DNA of 12,127 nucleotides from Thermoplasmatales archaeon (GCA_023140035.1 JAGLML010000021.1:1-12127); one strand, 5' to 3'; positions 1-7,616 are shown, counted from the stretch's first letter. The notes: a model not told the origin generated them from the sequence alone. Program-made: numbers and translations.

Positions 1-120
1 AAAACCAAATGGATTAAAAAACTCTAAAGGGGGAGCCGAACCTGACAGTAGTTCTGCGATAACTGGAGAAAGCAATACTAGTATGATTAAGGGGATTTTA
101 TGTTTCACTCTGGTTAACAT
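1..120 (-). CDS. N-terminus of uncharacterised multi-pass membrane protein (partial at window edge)
   Basis: The minus strand from 120 to the left edge is open and encodes MLTRVKHKIPLIILVLLS followed by PVIAELLSGSAPPLEFFNPF. A basic start, a hydrophobic helix and then a GS-PPLEFFNP segment resemble the N-terminus of an uncharacterised multi-pass membrane family; I recognise the segment from memory but know no function for it. The start may be the ATG at 118-120 or the in-frame GTG at 106-108, which would give MKHKIPL. Neither has a clear Shine-Dalgarno sequence. The frame is closed upstream by a TGA at 148-150, so the N-terminus is complete to within a few codons. It lies 93 nt behind the oxidoreductase gene on the same strand. 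A perfect dyad (115-130) overlaps the ATG candidate. The rest of the protein is outside the window. Confidence 0.6.
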   Translation of the reverse strand, partial: MLTRVKHKIPLIILVLLSPVIAELLSGSAPPLEFFNPFGF

Positions 121-130
121 ATAAATGTTA
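115..130. promoter_or_regulatory. TATA-containing dyad TAACAT-ATAA-ATGTTA
   Basis: This is a perfect 6-bp inverted repeat around a 4-bp spacer. Read on the minus strand it contains TTTATATG, a plausible archaeal box A. It sits too close to the membrane-protein start (ATG 118-120 or GTG 106-108) to be that gene's TATA box at the usual 25-nt spacing, so an operator overlapping the start is more likely. A near copy lies at 1395-1408. Confidence 0.4.
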
Positions 131-212
131 CAATCATTAATACTTTCTCAATTTTTTGGTGAGGTGTAAGTTCATTCCCAAGTATAATAGATATAGAATA
201 AGAAGAAATTAT

Positions 213-1349
213 CTACCCAGAATTAATTATCTGATTAGCGGCGTAAATACCTGTTATGTAGGACTCTTCCAAGCCGCACACATTAAAATCTCCAATTAAG
301 TACATATTATTGCCCCTATTGCATTCTATGAGAGCGTGTCCATTAATGGTCCCTGCAGGATTCCAATATTTATGAGCAATAATGTGAGGATCCTTAAAAA
401 AATTCTCTAAAGACGGACGTTCATACCTGTAGTAAAAAAGATATGTACCATCTTTTAGATTGGCCATTGCCTGTACATTGCTAGGTGGAGCAAATAGTTG
501 ATACTCTTTCCTAGCAACTATGCTTTTTGGAACACCTTTTACATGAAGCATATTGGTACTTGCAGGTTTGTTTGTTTTCTTAACACCTGCAAAATGTTTA
601 GACCAATCGATTTGTGTTGCCAAAACAATGTTATCGGCATAAAAGGTATTACCATCAGCTTTGACCTTATGCTGCCCATTTTTATAAATTACATCATCTA
701 CATAACCGCATATCATTTTTTCTTGAAATGGTTGTATCATCTTCTCCTTCTCAAAAGTAAAAGTGTAGATAGGTGTGATCATAGGCAAGAGGAATTGTAA
801 AAAACTAAAGGCATTCATTTCATTAATCATTGAAAACGTTGTTGAATAGAGAGCTTTGGAAAGATAGGTGTCTGTTCCTTTTTGAATTTTTTGCTTTTTA
901 ACAAAATCAGGTGCATTTTGCATATATAATTCATACAAAAACGGATCGTTTTCAATTGCATTTTTCTGAGAAATTATTTCAGAATTCTTTCGAAATTTAT
1001 GGAAGGCTTTCCTGAATTTATACAGCAACTTTAGAGCTTTCACAAATTGAACAGAGTATTTTATGAGTTTAGGCTCAAAAAAAACATATGTTTTTTTCTC
1101 TTCATGAAAACAGAAGTTACTGAGTTTAATTCTTGACTTTATTTTTACATATTGTAATAGATGATGATAATCTGAGCAAACAAAAAATGCTCCATAATTG
1201 GCGCTTCCGTCCGCGGATGTCAGAATTCTTCCGCCAACATCCTCACCAATAATCAAAAAATCTCTATCCTTCTCTTGAAGGCTCCTAGCACAAGCCAGTC
1301 CAGAAATCCCTGCTCCAATAATTATTGTTTCATACGTTTTTCGGGTCAT
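213..1349 (-). CDS. FAD-dependent oxidoreductase, flavin amine oxidase-like
   Basis: This is a 378-aa cytoplasmic flavoprotein. The N-terminal Rossmann dinucleotide-binding motif GAGISG is at residues 12-17. It is followed by an acidic residue (E36) and GGRI at 39-42, which matches the E-x(n)-GGR pattern of the amine oxidase/phytoene desaturase/protoporphyrinogen oxidase superfamily. The C-terminal FAD-closing motif is also present: LIGD at 351-354, then GLEESYITGIYAANQI. The middle (about 60-350) is the divergent substrate domain, so the substrate cannot be named. The length is slightly short for amine oxidases. The ATG at 1347-1349 has a weak GGA-containing leader. A minus-strand TATTTATAT-like box near 1400 would start transcription around 1376. 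The next gene on this strand is the membrane-protein fragment 93 nt downstream, possibly co-transcribed. Family assignment is firm; the reaction is unknown. Confidence 0.85.
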   Translation of the reverse strand: MTRKTYETIIIGAGISGLACARSLQEKDRDFLIIGEDVGGRILTSADGSANYGAFFVCSDYHHLLQYVKIKSRIKLSNFCFHEEKKTYVFFEPKLIKYSVQFVKALKLLYKFRKAFHKFRKNSEIISQKNAIENDPFLYELYMQNAPDFVKKQKIQKGTDTYLSKALYSTTFSMINEMNAFSFLQFLLPMITPIYTFTFEKEKMIQPFQEKMICGYVDDVIYKNGQHKVKADGNTFYADNIVLATQIDWSKHFAGVKKTNKPASTNMLHVKGVPKSIVARKEYQLFAPPSNVQAMANLKDGTYLFYYRYERPSLENFFKDPHIIAHKYWNPAGTINGHALIECNRGNNMYLIGDFNVCGLEESYITGIYAANQIINSG

Positions 1350-1394
1350 AGAATTATTATTTCCTTTTTTTGCCTATTTTCGCTAAAAATTCAC

Positions 1395-1440
1395 TACATA
1401 TAAATGTAACCCTTGACAGGTTGACACGATATATAAATGT
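1395..1440. promoter_or_regulatory. Divergent promoter region with two TATAAAT dyads
   Basis: TACAT-ATAA-ATGTA (1395-1408) is a perfect 5-bp dyad, and a degenerate copy, ATAT-ATAA-ATGT, lies at 1429-1440. Both sit between the divergently transcribed oxidoreductase and M14 genes. On the minus strand the first reads as a TTTATATG box A about 53 nt before the oxidoreductase ATG. The core is shared with the dyad at 115-130 beyond the other end of that gene. Confidence 0.45.
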
Positions 1441-1495
1441 TGTTAGCAAAAGGCTAGTTTTCCTCAATAAAAATTAAGATTTAAAAAATATAATT

Positions 1496-1531
1496 ATATA
1501 CTATAAATTTATTAAATATTGAAAAAGGGGG
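1496..1531 (+). promoter_or_regulatory. Promoter and translation-initiation region of the M14 peptidase gene
   Basis: A run of TATA-like sequence includes CTATAAATT centred near 1505, about 30 nt before the ATG at 1535. A G-run (1527-1531) lies 3 nt before the ATG and could act as a short Shine-Dalgarno. If the 1505 box is used, the mRNA is almost leaderless; a further TTTAAAAAATATA box near 1484 would leave a leader of about 25 nt. Confidence 0.4.
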
Positions 1532-1534
1532 AAA

Positions 1535-2695
1535 ATGACAAAAATTTACAATAATAAATTATCTTATTTGAAGGTACTTTTTCTTTGTAGCATTTTATTT
1601 ACTGTAATGTTTACTGGCTGCGTTGAAGAGGAACAAAAACCTGGGGAAAAAGAATTATCAGCGCCAGAGATTCAGTTGGACCAACCTTCTATCTTACCCA
1701 ATTGGAAGGATGGAGAGTATCACGACTATTATGAAACAACCGATATATTATCAGATTTTAAGGTTAAATATCCTGATTTAGTTAATGTTTTTTCTATAGG
1801 TAAAAGTGTTTTAGGTAAGGATATTTGGTGTATTAGAATAACAAATGAAAATAACAATCAGGCAAAATTTTCATGTCTTGTTGATGGTTGCATACATGGT
1901 TGTGAATGGGAAGCAGGGGAAGCTTGTCTATATCTTGCTGATTATCTCCTAATTAATTTCAGAAAAAATGCAACAGTAACTAACATTCTGAATATCAGTG
2001 AAATTTTCATTGTTCCATTACTAAATCCTGATGGTAGACAAAAGGATGAACGATGGAATGATAATGGTATAGATCTTAATCGAAACTTCGATGTTCATTT
2101 TGGTAGGATACTTGGACGTAGTTTCCCTCTAGGGAAGTTATTTGGTAAAATAAAGATTTCAGGTTTTAGGATTCCAAAAATAGGTATTTTTACTAATGCT
2201 GGTCGACGTCCTTTTTCAGAACCGGAAACACAAGCAATTGGAGATTTGATGAAATCGTTGTATAATCGTGATTTTTCTTTTTATGTAAATTGTCATACTG
2301 CATTACGAAAGCTTGCGGGTCCATCGACTGTCACCTTTAGGTCTCAATTTGAAATGACGAAGAAAGAAAGAAATGTAATTGACTATGCAACTAAATGGGC
2401 TGAGGAAAATACTGAGTATGGAGTATATGATAATATAGGCGGTTTTGGTAGTGGTAATGCTCCTGATTGGTGTTTCAAAGAATTTCGTGTACCCTCATTT
2501 ACCTATGAAATTTTATCAATAGATTATGAGCCATGGTTTGGAGGTGGTAGACACGACCATCTTGTTCATTGGATGAAAACGACCCTTCCTGTTTTCATGT
2601 ATCTCCTTGTGAATATTAATAATCTACATCAGTGGAAAACACCAGATATTCAACCACCTTTACCAGAAGGTGTACCGCCACCGCCACTTCATTGA
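1535..2695 (+). CDS. Secreted zinc carboxypeptidase (peptidase M14 family) lipoprotein
   Basis: This is a 386-aa exported metallopeptidase. Residues 1-28 form a signal peptide (basic start, hydrophobic 12-27) ending in a lipobox-like FTGC, so C29 may be lipidated and anchor the enzyme outside the cell. The M14 active site is complete: zinc ligands H121 and E124 in HGCE, and H254 in NCHT; substrate-binding N182-R183 in DLNRNF; catalytic E325 in TYEIL. NPDG (164-167) and SEPET (228-232) are further family hallmarks. About 40 residues between LNRNF and SEPET are rich in Gly, Lys and hydrophobics and longer than in typical pancreatic-type enzymes, perhaps a substrate loop. The C-terminus is proline-rich (PPLPEGVPPPPL). 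It should remove C-terminal residues from external peptides; side-chain preference is not readable. It converges on the LysE gene with a 14-nt gap. Confidence 0.93.
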   Translation: MTKIYNNKLSYLKVLFLCSILFTVMFTGCVEEEQKPGEKELSAPEIQLDQPSILPNWKDGEYHDYYETTDILSDFKVKYPDLVNVFSIGKSVLGKDIWCIRITNENNNQAKFSCLVDGCIHGCEWEAGEACLYLADYLLINFRKNATVTNILNISEIFIVPLLNPDGRQKDERWNDNGIDLNRNFDVHFGRILGRSFPLGKLFGKIKISGFRIPKIGIFTNAGRRPFSEPETQAIGDLMKSLYNRDFSFYVNCHTALRKLAGPSTVTFRSQFEMTKKERNVIDYATKWAEENTEYGVYDNIGGFGSGNAPDWCFKEFRVPSFTYEILSIDYEPWFGGGRHDHLVHWMKTTLPVFMYLLVNINNLHQWKTPDIQPPLPEGVPPPPLH

Positions 2696-2709
2696 TCTAC
2701 AATAAGATC

Positions 2710-3336
2710 TCAAAATATAGCGCCTATAAAAAAGATAATTCCAAAGTAGATGAGGATTACACCAAATACGGCCATAAGTCCTCTATACCACTTTAATCCT
2801 ATCACATTTGTCCCTTTCTTTGCTAAGTGGGCAATGCCTATAAGCCAAACATAGTCCATCCATACATGACAAAAGTACATAAAAATAACGCCAGCTAAAG
2901 ATGCAAATGCAAGGGATATAAGAATGAGTTCTGCTCCAACAGTTAGCCACCAAACAATAAACAAAGGGTTCAAACCAGTAAAAGCCAAACCTATGAAAAA
3001 AAGATGGTGAAATGATGATTTACTTGCTTTAGATTCTTCAGTTTTAAATAGAAGAGAATTTCGGATTTGGACTATACCAAAAACGATAAGAAATATTCCT
3101 CCAATAATCCCAACAACAAGTTGAACTATTGGTTCATTTGCTACGGTTAAAAGTCCAAGAGCGAAGACCATAACGAGGAAAAATTCAACTACAGTGTGAG
3201 ATATTGAAAATATTAATCCACTTTTAGCACCGAATTTAGAACCATAAGAAATATTAGCGAAAAATAAAGCACCTGGAGCAAGAGCACCTGATGCCGACAC
3301 AAGAACGATGGTGACGACAAAACTCAGCATATCCAT
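2710..3336 (-). CDS. LysE/RhtB-family amino-acid exporter
   Basis: This is a 208-aa integral membrane protein with about six hydrophobic segments (roughly 5-28, 40-63, 72-93, 113-137, 142-168, 185-206). LAPGAL at 19-24 occupies the place of the N-terminal PGP-type motif of the LysE superfamily. TGLNP at 120-124 and the ending RGLMAVFGVILIYFGI match other conserved family positions. Family members export basic or neutral amino acids and related metabolites by proton or cation antiport; the substrate here cannot be told. The ATG at 3334-3336 (a second in-frame ATG is at 3328-3330) lies about 24 nt after a TTATAAAAAT box, so the transcript is probably leaderless. Next to peptidases, export of excess amino acids is a reasonable inferred role. 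Confidence 0.85.
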   Translation of the reverse strand: MDMLSFVVTIVLVSASGALAPGALFFANISYGSKFGAKSGLIFSISHTVVEFFLVMVFALGLLTVANEPIVQLVVGIIGGIFLIVFGIVQIRNSLLFKTEESKASKSSFHHLFFIGLAFTGLNPLFIVWWLTVGAELILISLAFASLAGVIFMYFCHVWMDYVWLIGIAHLAKKGTNVIGLKWYRGLMAVFGVILIYFGIIFFIGAIF

Positions 3337-3351
3337 AAAATAAGCGAAACA

Positions 3352-3368
3352 AGAATTTTTATAATAAG
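3352..3368 (-). promoter_or_regulatory. TATA box of LysE-family gene (leaderless promoter)
   Basis: The minus strand reads TTATTATAAAAATTCTT. The centre of the box is about 24 nt before the ATG at 3336, the spacing expected if transcription begins at or next to the start codon. No Shine-Dalgarno sequence precedes that ATG, which agrees with a leaderless mRNA. Confidence 0.5.
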
Positions 3369-3470
3369 CTTCTGCACTTCATAATTAAAATCTATATTTT
3401 TCTCCTAAAAACACGGTGATCAACGACGCATGAAAATATTTTTGAATATCAACATGATTTCAATGTAGAG

Positions 3471-3950
3471 ATGAAACGAGAAGTAATATTTGAGAGAGTA
3501 TCTGACGAAAATTTTGGGGATTTTGTCTATTTGATTGAGAGGTTAGCTGAATATGAGGGACAATGCCTCCCAGATAATAAAGCAAAAAGTAGATTGAGAA
3601 AAGATGCCTTGTCAGATAATCCAAAATTTGAGGCGTATTTAGTAAGCATTGACAGAAAATTTGTAGGTTACTTTATATTCTATATGACTTATTCCAGCTA
3701 TCTTGCTCTGTCAACATTATATCTAGAGGATATTTTTGTTTTAGAAGAATATAGAAGAAAAGGTATTGGGCAAAAAATGTTTCAATTCTGCGTTCAGCAA
3801 GCAAAAGAAAGGGGATGTGGTCGAGTGGAGTGGACTGTTTATGATTGGAATGAACCAGCTATCAAACTTTATAGAAAAATCAAGGCGACTCGTTTGAATA
3901 AGATGTATTATAGGTTAGACGGAGAACAAATTGAGAATTTTTCAGATTAA
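3471..3950 (+). CDS. GNAT N-acetyltransferase, diamine (SSAT)-like
   Basis: This is a 159-aa cytoplasmic acetyl-CoA-dependent N-acetyltransferase with a full GNAT fold. The acetyl-CoA pyrophosphate loop RRKGIG is at 95-100, preceded by the strand LEDIFV (85-90). The strand RVEWTVYDWNEPAIKLY (118-134) contains the likely general acid Y134. LEDxFV and EWNxPAIxxY resemble spermidine/spermine and thialysine acetyltransferases, so a polyamine or lysine-like amine is the best guess. It remains a guess because GNAT substrates are hard to predict. The usual GA after the tyrosine is replaced by KAT (138-140). The ATG at 3471 has only a weak purine leader; an A/T-rich box near 3435 would place transcription start close to it. 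The divergent neighbour is the LysE exporter, 134 nt away. Confidence 0.87.
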   Translation: MKREVIFERVSDENFGDFVYLIERLAEYEGQCLPDNKAKSRLRKDALSDNPKFEAYLVSIDRKFVGYFIFYMTYSSYLALSTLYLEDIFVLEEYRRKGIGQKMFQFCVQQAKERGCGRVEWTVYDWNEPAIKLYRKIKATRLNKMYYRLDGEQIENFSD

Positions 3951-4025
3951 TTTCAATTCACTAAGATGTAACCCATAAATTGTGTTAACGGTTGTCTGGT
4001 TCATTGTTTTGTATAAACCAGAGTC

Positions 4026-4145
4026 CTACCACCACCAAATTCTGTCATCTATGTTTATTTCAGAACTAGGTCTAGTATTGCATCCACTTAAACAAACAAC
4101 CAAAAGTATCAGTATTATTCCAACTATTACTAATTGTTTTTTCAT
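4026..4145 (-). CDS. Very short lipoprotein (39 aa), possibly a truncated remnant
   Basis: The minus strand encodes 39 residues starting MKKQLVIVGIILILLVVC, followed by the lipobox LSGC (19-22, C22 lipidated). The ending is SSEINIDDRIWWW and a TAG stop, so the mature part would be only 18 residues. The expression signals look real: a GAGGG Shine-Dalgarno about 8 nt before the ATG (4143-4145), and a CATTTAAAT box (4181-4195) placing transcription start near 4162. Archaeal lipoproteins with this type of start normally carry a much longer extracellular domain. No convincing continuation is visible in the other minus-strand frames down to 3951, so this is either a genuine tiny lipoprotein or the surviving 5' end of a decayed gene. 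No function can be assigned. Confidence 0.5.
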   Translation of the reverse strand: MKKQLVIVGIILILLVVCLSGCNTRPSSEINIDDRIWWW

Positions 4146-4180
4146 TGATTTGCCCTCTTCTGTTAGTTATAATCTCAAAA

Positions 4181-4195
4181 TAAGATTTAAATGTT
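4181..4195 (-). promoter_or_regulatory. TATA box for the short lipoprotein gene
   Basis: The minus strand reads AACATTTAAATCTTA, with an archaeal-type TTTAAAT core about 43 nt before the ATG at 4145. This predicts transcription start near 4162, which leaves room for the GAGGG ribosome-binding site in the leader. Confidence 0.4.
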
Positions 4196-4332
4196 TGGTT
4201 AAAAATAAAATATCACATAAGGTTATTGTACTGATATTATTTCTACAATAATGTCACTGTTTTTTTCTTTGCATGAGGTATCAATTACACAATCTTTTTA
4301 TCTGAATGTTTCCTTGTCTCCATTGTGAATCC

Positions 4333-4557
4333 ATGAAAACTTATGTAGAAGTATTAGTAAGTGCAGATGGAGGGAAGGCATCTGTGATCTCCGAAAGGCT
4401 CATTGAAATGGGGCTGAAGCCCACCATTGGTGAACACGATTTTGTATACAACTGGAAGGACAATGCCGCCATCTCCGAAGTCCTAAAATTCGTAGATCGT
4501 GTTCAGTCAAAGCTTAAGGGCACCGGAGCAATATTGAACTTCTCTACCATCAGGTAA
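4333..4557 (+). CDS. Small conserved-looking archaeal protein of unknown function (74 aa)
   Basis: The 74-aa product begins MKTYVEVLVSADGGKASVIS and continues as an alternating strand/helix pattern: beta 2-9, helix 12-25 (KASVISERLIEMG), strand 28-40 (PTIGEHDFVYNWK), helix 44-61 (AAISEVLKFVDRVQSKLK) and a final strand. This resembles a ferredoxin-like or ACT-like small alpha/beta domain. I have an impression of similar small archaeal proteins (HDFVYxWK, KLKGTGA) but no known function. An in-frame ATG at 4306 would add nine residues. The ATG at 4333 is preferred because the CTTTTTATC box at about 4291-4300 would start transcription near 4323, after the first ATG. Its base composition is richer in G+C than the flanking DNA, as expected for a constrained gene. 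Confidence 0.75.
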   Translation: MKTYVEVLVSADGGKASVISERLIEMGLKPTIGEHDFVYNWKDNAAISEVLKFVDRVQSKLKGTGAILNFSTIR

Positions 4558-4659
4558 CTATCAATCCCTATAATTAGAATATTTTGAAAAGAATAAAAAG
4601 GCATTCAAAATCAAGATAAAGTTTTATACAATAAAAACATTTCATTTAACAGATTCACT

Positions 4660-4761
4660 GGATGGGATGACTTGATGATTAATACACAAGTCTCTGTTAC
4701 TACGAGAGTTGATATTTATTCATGTCAGAATTTTTGATGTATTATTTTGGATGGGATGCTA
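4660..4761 (+). promoter_or_regulatory. Kinase leader: duplicated GGATGGGATG motif with 20-codon upstream ORF
   Basis: GGATGGGATG occurs exactly at 4660-4669 and 4749-4758. Each copy matches seven of nine positions of the extended archaeal Shine-Dalgarno GGAGGTGAT and lies just before an ATG. The first precedes a 20-codon ORF (ATG 4675 to TGA 4735-4737, beginning MINTQVSVTT); the second precedes the kinase ATG at 4762. TATA candidates are GTTTTATAC near 4621 (long leader containing both copies) and GATATTTATT at 4710-4719 (short leader containing only the second). Confidence 0.4.
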
Positions 4762-7614
4762 ATGAAGGATGAACCTGAAATAATAAAGATGTTGAGGGTA
4801 GAAGAAAAACTTGGAAAACTTAAAGGTAAAATACAAAGCACTTATGAGAGTTTAGAGACGCTGGAAGAGTCACCAGAGGATGTAGAAAATGAAACCTCTG
4901 CTGTTGAAGACGAAGCTCCAAAAAATCAGAAAATAGAAGATACCGTCCATTATGAAATGAAATCAGATGAATTGTATAGAAATCTGGTTGAAATGGCTTC
5001 TGATGCAATAGTAATTATAGACTTGAAAGGCGTGATAATATCCTGTAACACCGCCGCATTGAGAATGATAGGACATTCAGAGGAGGAATATGTCGGTAAA
5101 CGCTTCTCTGAGCTAGGAGCCTTTCGCAAACAGGACATTCCAAAATTTTTAAAAATATTTGCTAATATTATAAGAGGAAAAGCATCCCCGCCGATTGAAT
5201 TTATTTTTCACCGTAAGGATGGGGCAACTGGATGGGCAGAAGGGCGTGCCAGTTTACTAAAGAAGAATAGAAAAATAGTAGGTGTACAAGTAATCATAAG
5301 AGACATTACTAACCGTAAACGGGAGGTGGAGAAGCTAAAGGAAAGCGAAGAGAAATTCAGAGATCTCTTTGAAAACGCCAACGACTTGATACAAAGTGTT
5401 GATCTTAACGGTAACTTTGTTTACGTAAACAAGAAATGGTTGGAGACATTAGGTTACTCAAAAAATGAGATAGGGCAGTTAAAATTAATTGACATTCTCC
5501 GTAAAGACCAAATACCTCATTGCATGGAACTTTTTAAGAAAGTTTGTGAGGGGAAAGCTTTTGAAAACATTGAAGTCGTGTTTGTATCTAAAGATGGAAA
5601 AGAAATCTATGTGGAAGGAAATGTCAACCCTTGGTTTAAAGATGGGAAATTTATTGCAACCCGTGGAATATTTAGAGACATTACCGAACGCAAACGTGCT
5701 GAGGAGAAGTTAAGAGAATCTAGGAGACATTTTCAACGGCTGTTTAATTCTATGGCTGATCCTGTGGTTATTGTTGATTCGAAGGGGAAATTCCTAGAAA
5801 TCAACGACAAAGTGGAAGAGACAACAGGTTTCAAAAGAGAGGAGTTAATTGGAAAGAATTTTCTAAGTACAAAAATTGTAACAGCTAAAAGCAAATCTAT
5901 TCTGATAAAGAATTTAGCGAAACGGATGATTGGGGTAAAAATTGTACCGTATGAAATTGAAATACTAACGAAAGACGGTAAAAAATTGCTTTTCGAAGTA
6001 AACGCAACAAATATTGAATACAATGAAAAAGCAGCAGATATGGTGTCATTCAGAGATATTACCAGGCGAAAGGAGATGGAGAATGCTTTGAAAGAATCTG
6101 AAGAGAGATATAGGACTTTATTTGAAGCAAGTGCTGATGGGATACTTATAGCAGATATTGAAACAAAGAAACAAAAATATGCCAATCCTGCTGCATGTAA
6201 AATATTTGGTTATAGTAAGAAGGAATTATTAAGACTGAAAGTAGAAGACTTGCATCCAAAAGAAAGTTTAGAGCACGTAATCTCTGAATTTGAGGCTCAG
6301 GCAAAAGGCAAAAAAACATTAGCAAAGGATATTCCATGTTTACGTAAAGATGGGACGATAGTGTATGCAGATTTTAATACCACCGCGACAACAATTAATG
6401 GGAGAAAATGTAATATTGGTTTTATAAGAGACATTACCGAGCGTAAACGGGCAGAAGAAAAAATAAAGAACATATTAGAGTCATCTCCTGACGCAATTAC
6501 AGTTTCTGACTTACAGGGAAATATAACTGAATGCAATGAAGCAACATTAAAATTACATGGTTTTTCATCAAAAGAAGAAGTAATTGGTAAAGGTGCATTC
6601 ATGTTTTTTCCGAAAAGAGAGCAGGAAAGAGCAACGGAGAATCTGCAGAATACTCTTAAGGGGGGTTCATTAAAGAATATTGAGTATACTTTGTTGACAA
6701 AAGATGGTAAAGAGTTTCCAGCGGAACTGTCTGCAAGTGTTATTAATAATGTTTCTGGGAAACCAGTTGCCTTTGTAGCAATAACAAAAGACATCACCGA
6801 GCGCAAGAAGACTGAGGAGAAACTGAACGAAGCACATGAGAGACTTAGAACGTTTAACAAAGAACTTGAGGAAAAAGTCAAAGAACGAACTGCTGAAGTT
6901 GAAAATCTGCTTGAACAGAAAGATGAATTTATCGGTCAGCTTAGTCATGATTTGAGGTCGCCGTTAACACCGCTTACTGCTTTATTGCCTATGATACAAG
7001 AAAAAGAACAAGATCCGTATTTGAAGGAAGAACTAGAGGTAGTTATTCATAATATTAAATATTTGAACAAGCTGGTTGATAAAACGATCAAGCTTGCACA
7101 GCTTAATTCTCCCAATACAATATTCTCTTTAGATACTGCAACTCTCTTGAATGAACTCAACACCATCATCGAAAAGAATAAGCTTGTATTTGAAGAAAAT
7201 GGCTTAGAGATCATGAACAGAGTTGATGAACGTATCATGGTTAAGGCAGATAAACTCATGCTTGGAGAGTTATTTGACAATCTTTTTACTAATACTGTTA
7301 AATATAGTCCACAGGGTGGTACTATTACCATTGATGCTAAAGATGATGGGGACTGGGTTACTGTTTCGATTAAGGATACTGGTATTGGTCTGACAAAAGA
7401 AGAGATAGATCATATTTTTGAGGAGTTTTACAAAGCCGATTGGTCTCGACATGATCATGAGTCTAGTGGTCTTGGTCTTTCTATTTGTAAAACTATTATT
7501 GGAAAACATGGTGGAAAGATATGGGCTGAAAGCCCAGGGAAAAGAAAAGGTACAACCGTGTTTTTTACCATTCCTTCATCTTTAAAAGAGGATATGATGA
7601 ATAGAGGGAGATAA
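4762..7614 (+). CDS. Soluble multi-PAS sensor histidine kinase (five PAS domains)
   Basis: The ATG at 4762 is preferred (950 aa) because a GGATGGGAT Shine-Dalgarno sits 4 nt before it; an ATG at 4756 or TTG at 4747 would add two or five residues. After a charged, probably coiled-coil N-terminus (10-65), five PAS/PAC units follow at about 69-185, 196-311, 320-435, 445-562 and 570-680. Each ends in a linker of the DITxRK type. A helical segment (683-720) leads to the HisKA domain with SHDLRSPL and phospho-acceptor H729. The HATPase domain has an N-box around N844 (NLFTNTVKYS), the G1 box DTGIG at 872-876 and the G2 box GLGLS at 903-907. There is no signal peptide or membrane segment, so it senses inside the cell, perhaps redox, light or a small ligand; no cofactor residue is evident. 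All catalytic boxes look intact. The response regulator follows 2 nt downstream and is the likely partner. Confidence 0.93.
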   Translation: MKDEPEIIKMLRVEEKLGKLKGKIQSTYESLETLEESPEDVENETSAVEDEAPKNQKIEDTVHYEMKSDELYRNLVEMASDAIVIIDLKGVIISCNTAALRMIGHSEEEYVGKRFSELGAFRKQDIPKFLKIFANIIRGKASPPIEFIFHRKDGATGWAEGRASLLKKNRKIVGVQVIIRDITNRKREVEKLKESEEKFRDLFENANDLIQSVDLNGNFVYVNKKWLETLGYSKNEIGQLKLIDILRKDQIPHCMELFKKVCEGKAFENIEVVFVSKDGKEIYVEGNVNPWFKDGKFIATRGIFRDITERKRAEEKLRESRRHFQRLFNSMADPVVIVDSKGKFLEINDKVEETTGFKREELIGKNFLSTKIVTAKSKSILIKNLAKRMIGVKIVPYEIEILTKDGKKLLFEVNATNIEYNEKAADMVSFRDITRRKEMENALKESEERYRTLFEASADGILIADIETKKQKYANPAACKIFGYSKKELLRLKVEDLHPKESLEHVISEFEAQAKGKKTLAKDIPCLRKDGTIVYADFNTTATTINGRKCNIGFIRDITERKRAEEKIKNILESSPDAITVSDLQGNITECNEATLKLHGFSSKEEVIGKGAFMFFPKREQERATENLQNTLKGGSLKNIEYTLLTKDGKEFPAELSASVINNVSGKPVAFVAITKDITERKKTEEKLNEAHERLRTFNKELEEKVKERTAEVENLLEQKDEFIGQLSHDLRSPLTPLTALLPMIQEKEQDPYLKEELEVVIHNIKYLNKLVDKTIKLAQLNSPNTIFSLDTATLLNELNTIIEKNKLVFEENGLEIMNRVDERIMVKADKLMLGELFDNLFTNTVKYSPQGGTITIDAKDDGDWVTVSIKDTGIGLTKEEIDHIFEEFYKADWSRHDHESSGLGLSICKTIIGKHGGKIWAESPGKRKGTTVFFTIPSSLKEDMMNRGR

Positions 7615-7616
7615 AC

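Noticed and set aside
498..800. 100-codon plus-strand frame
   Set aside because: It is antisense to the oxidoreductase, which has clear FAD motifs along its length.
1413..1426. TTGACA repeated twice (1413-1418, 1421-1426), like a bacterial -35 box
   Set aside because: No -10 partner at proper spacing and all other signals are archaeal; more likely chance or part of an operator.
3982..4251. 89-codon plus-strand frame after the acetyltransferase gene
   Set aside because: It has no ribosome-binding site or domain and lies across the short minus-strand lipoprotein gene and its promoter, whose signals are much better.
4590..4606. Small inverted repeat GAAT...ATTC after the 74-aa gene
   Set aside because: Four-base arms in AT-rich sequence are expected by chance.
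5733..6881. Long minus-strand frames of 150 and 194 codons inside the kinase gene
   Set aside because: They are antisense to well-defined PAS and linker sequence and encode low-complexity Ser/Phe/Leu-rich products typical of shadow frames.
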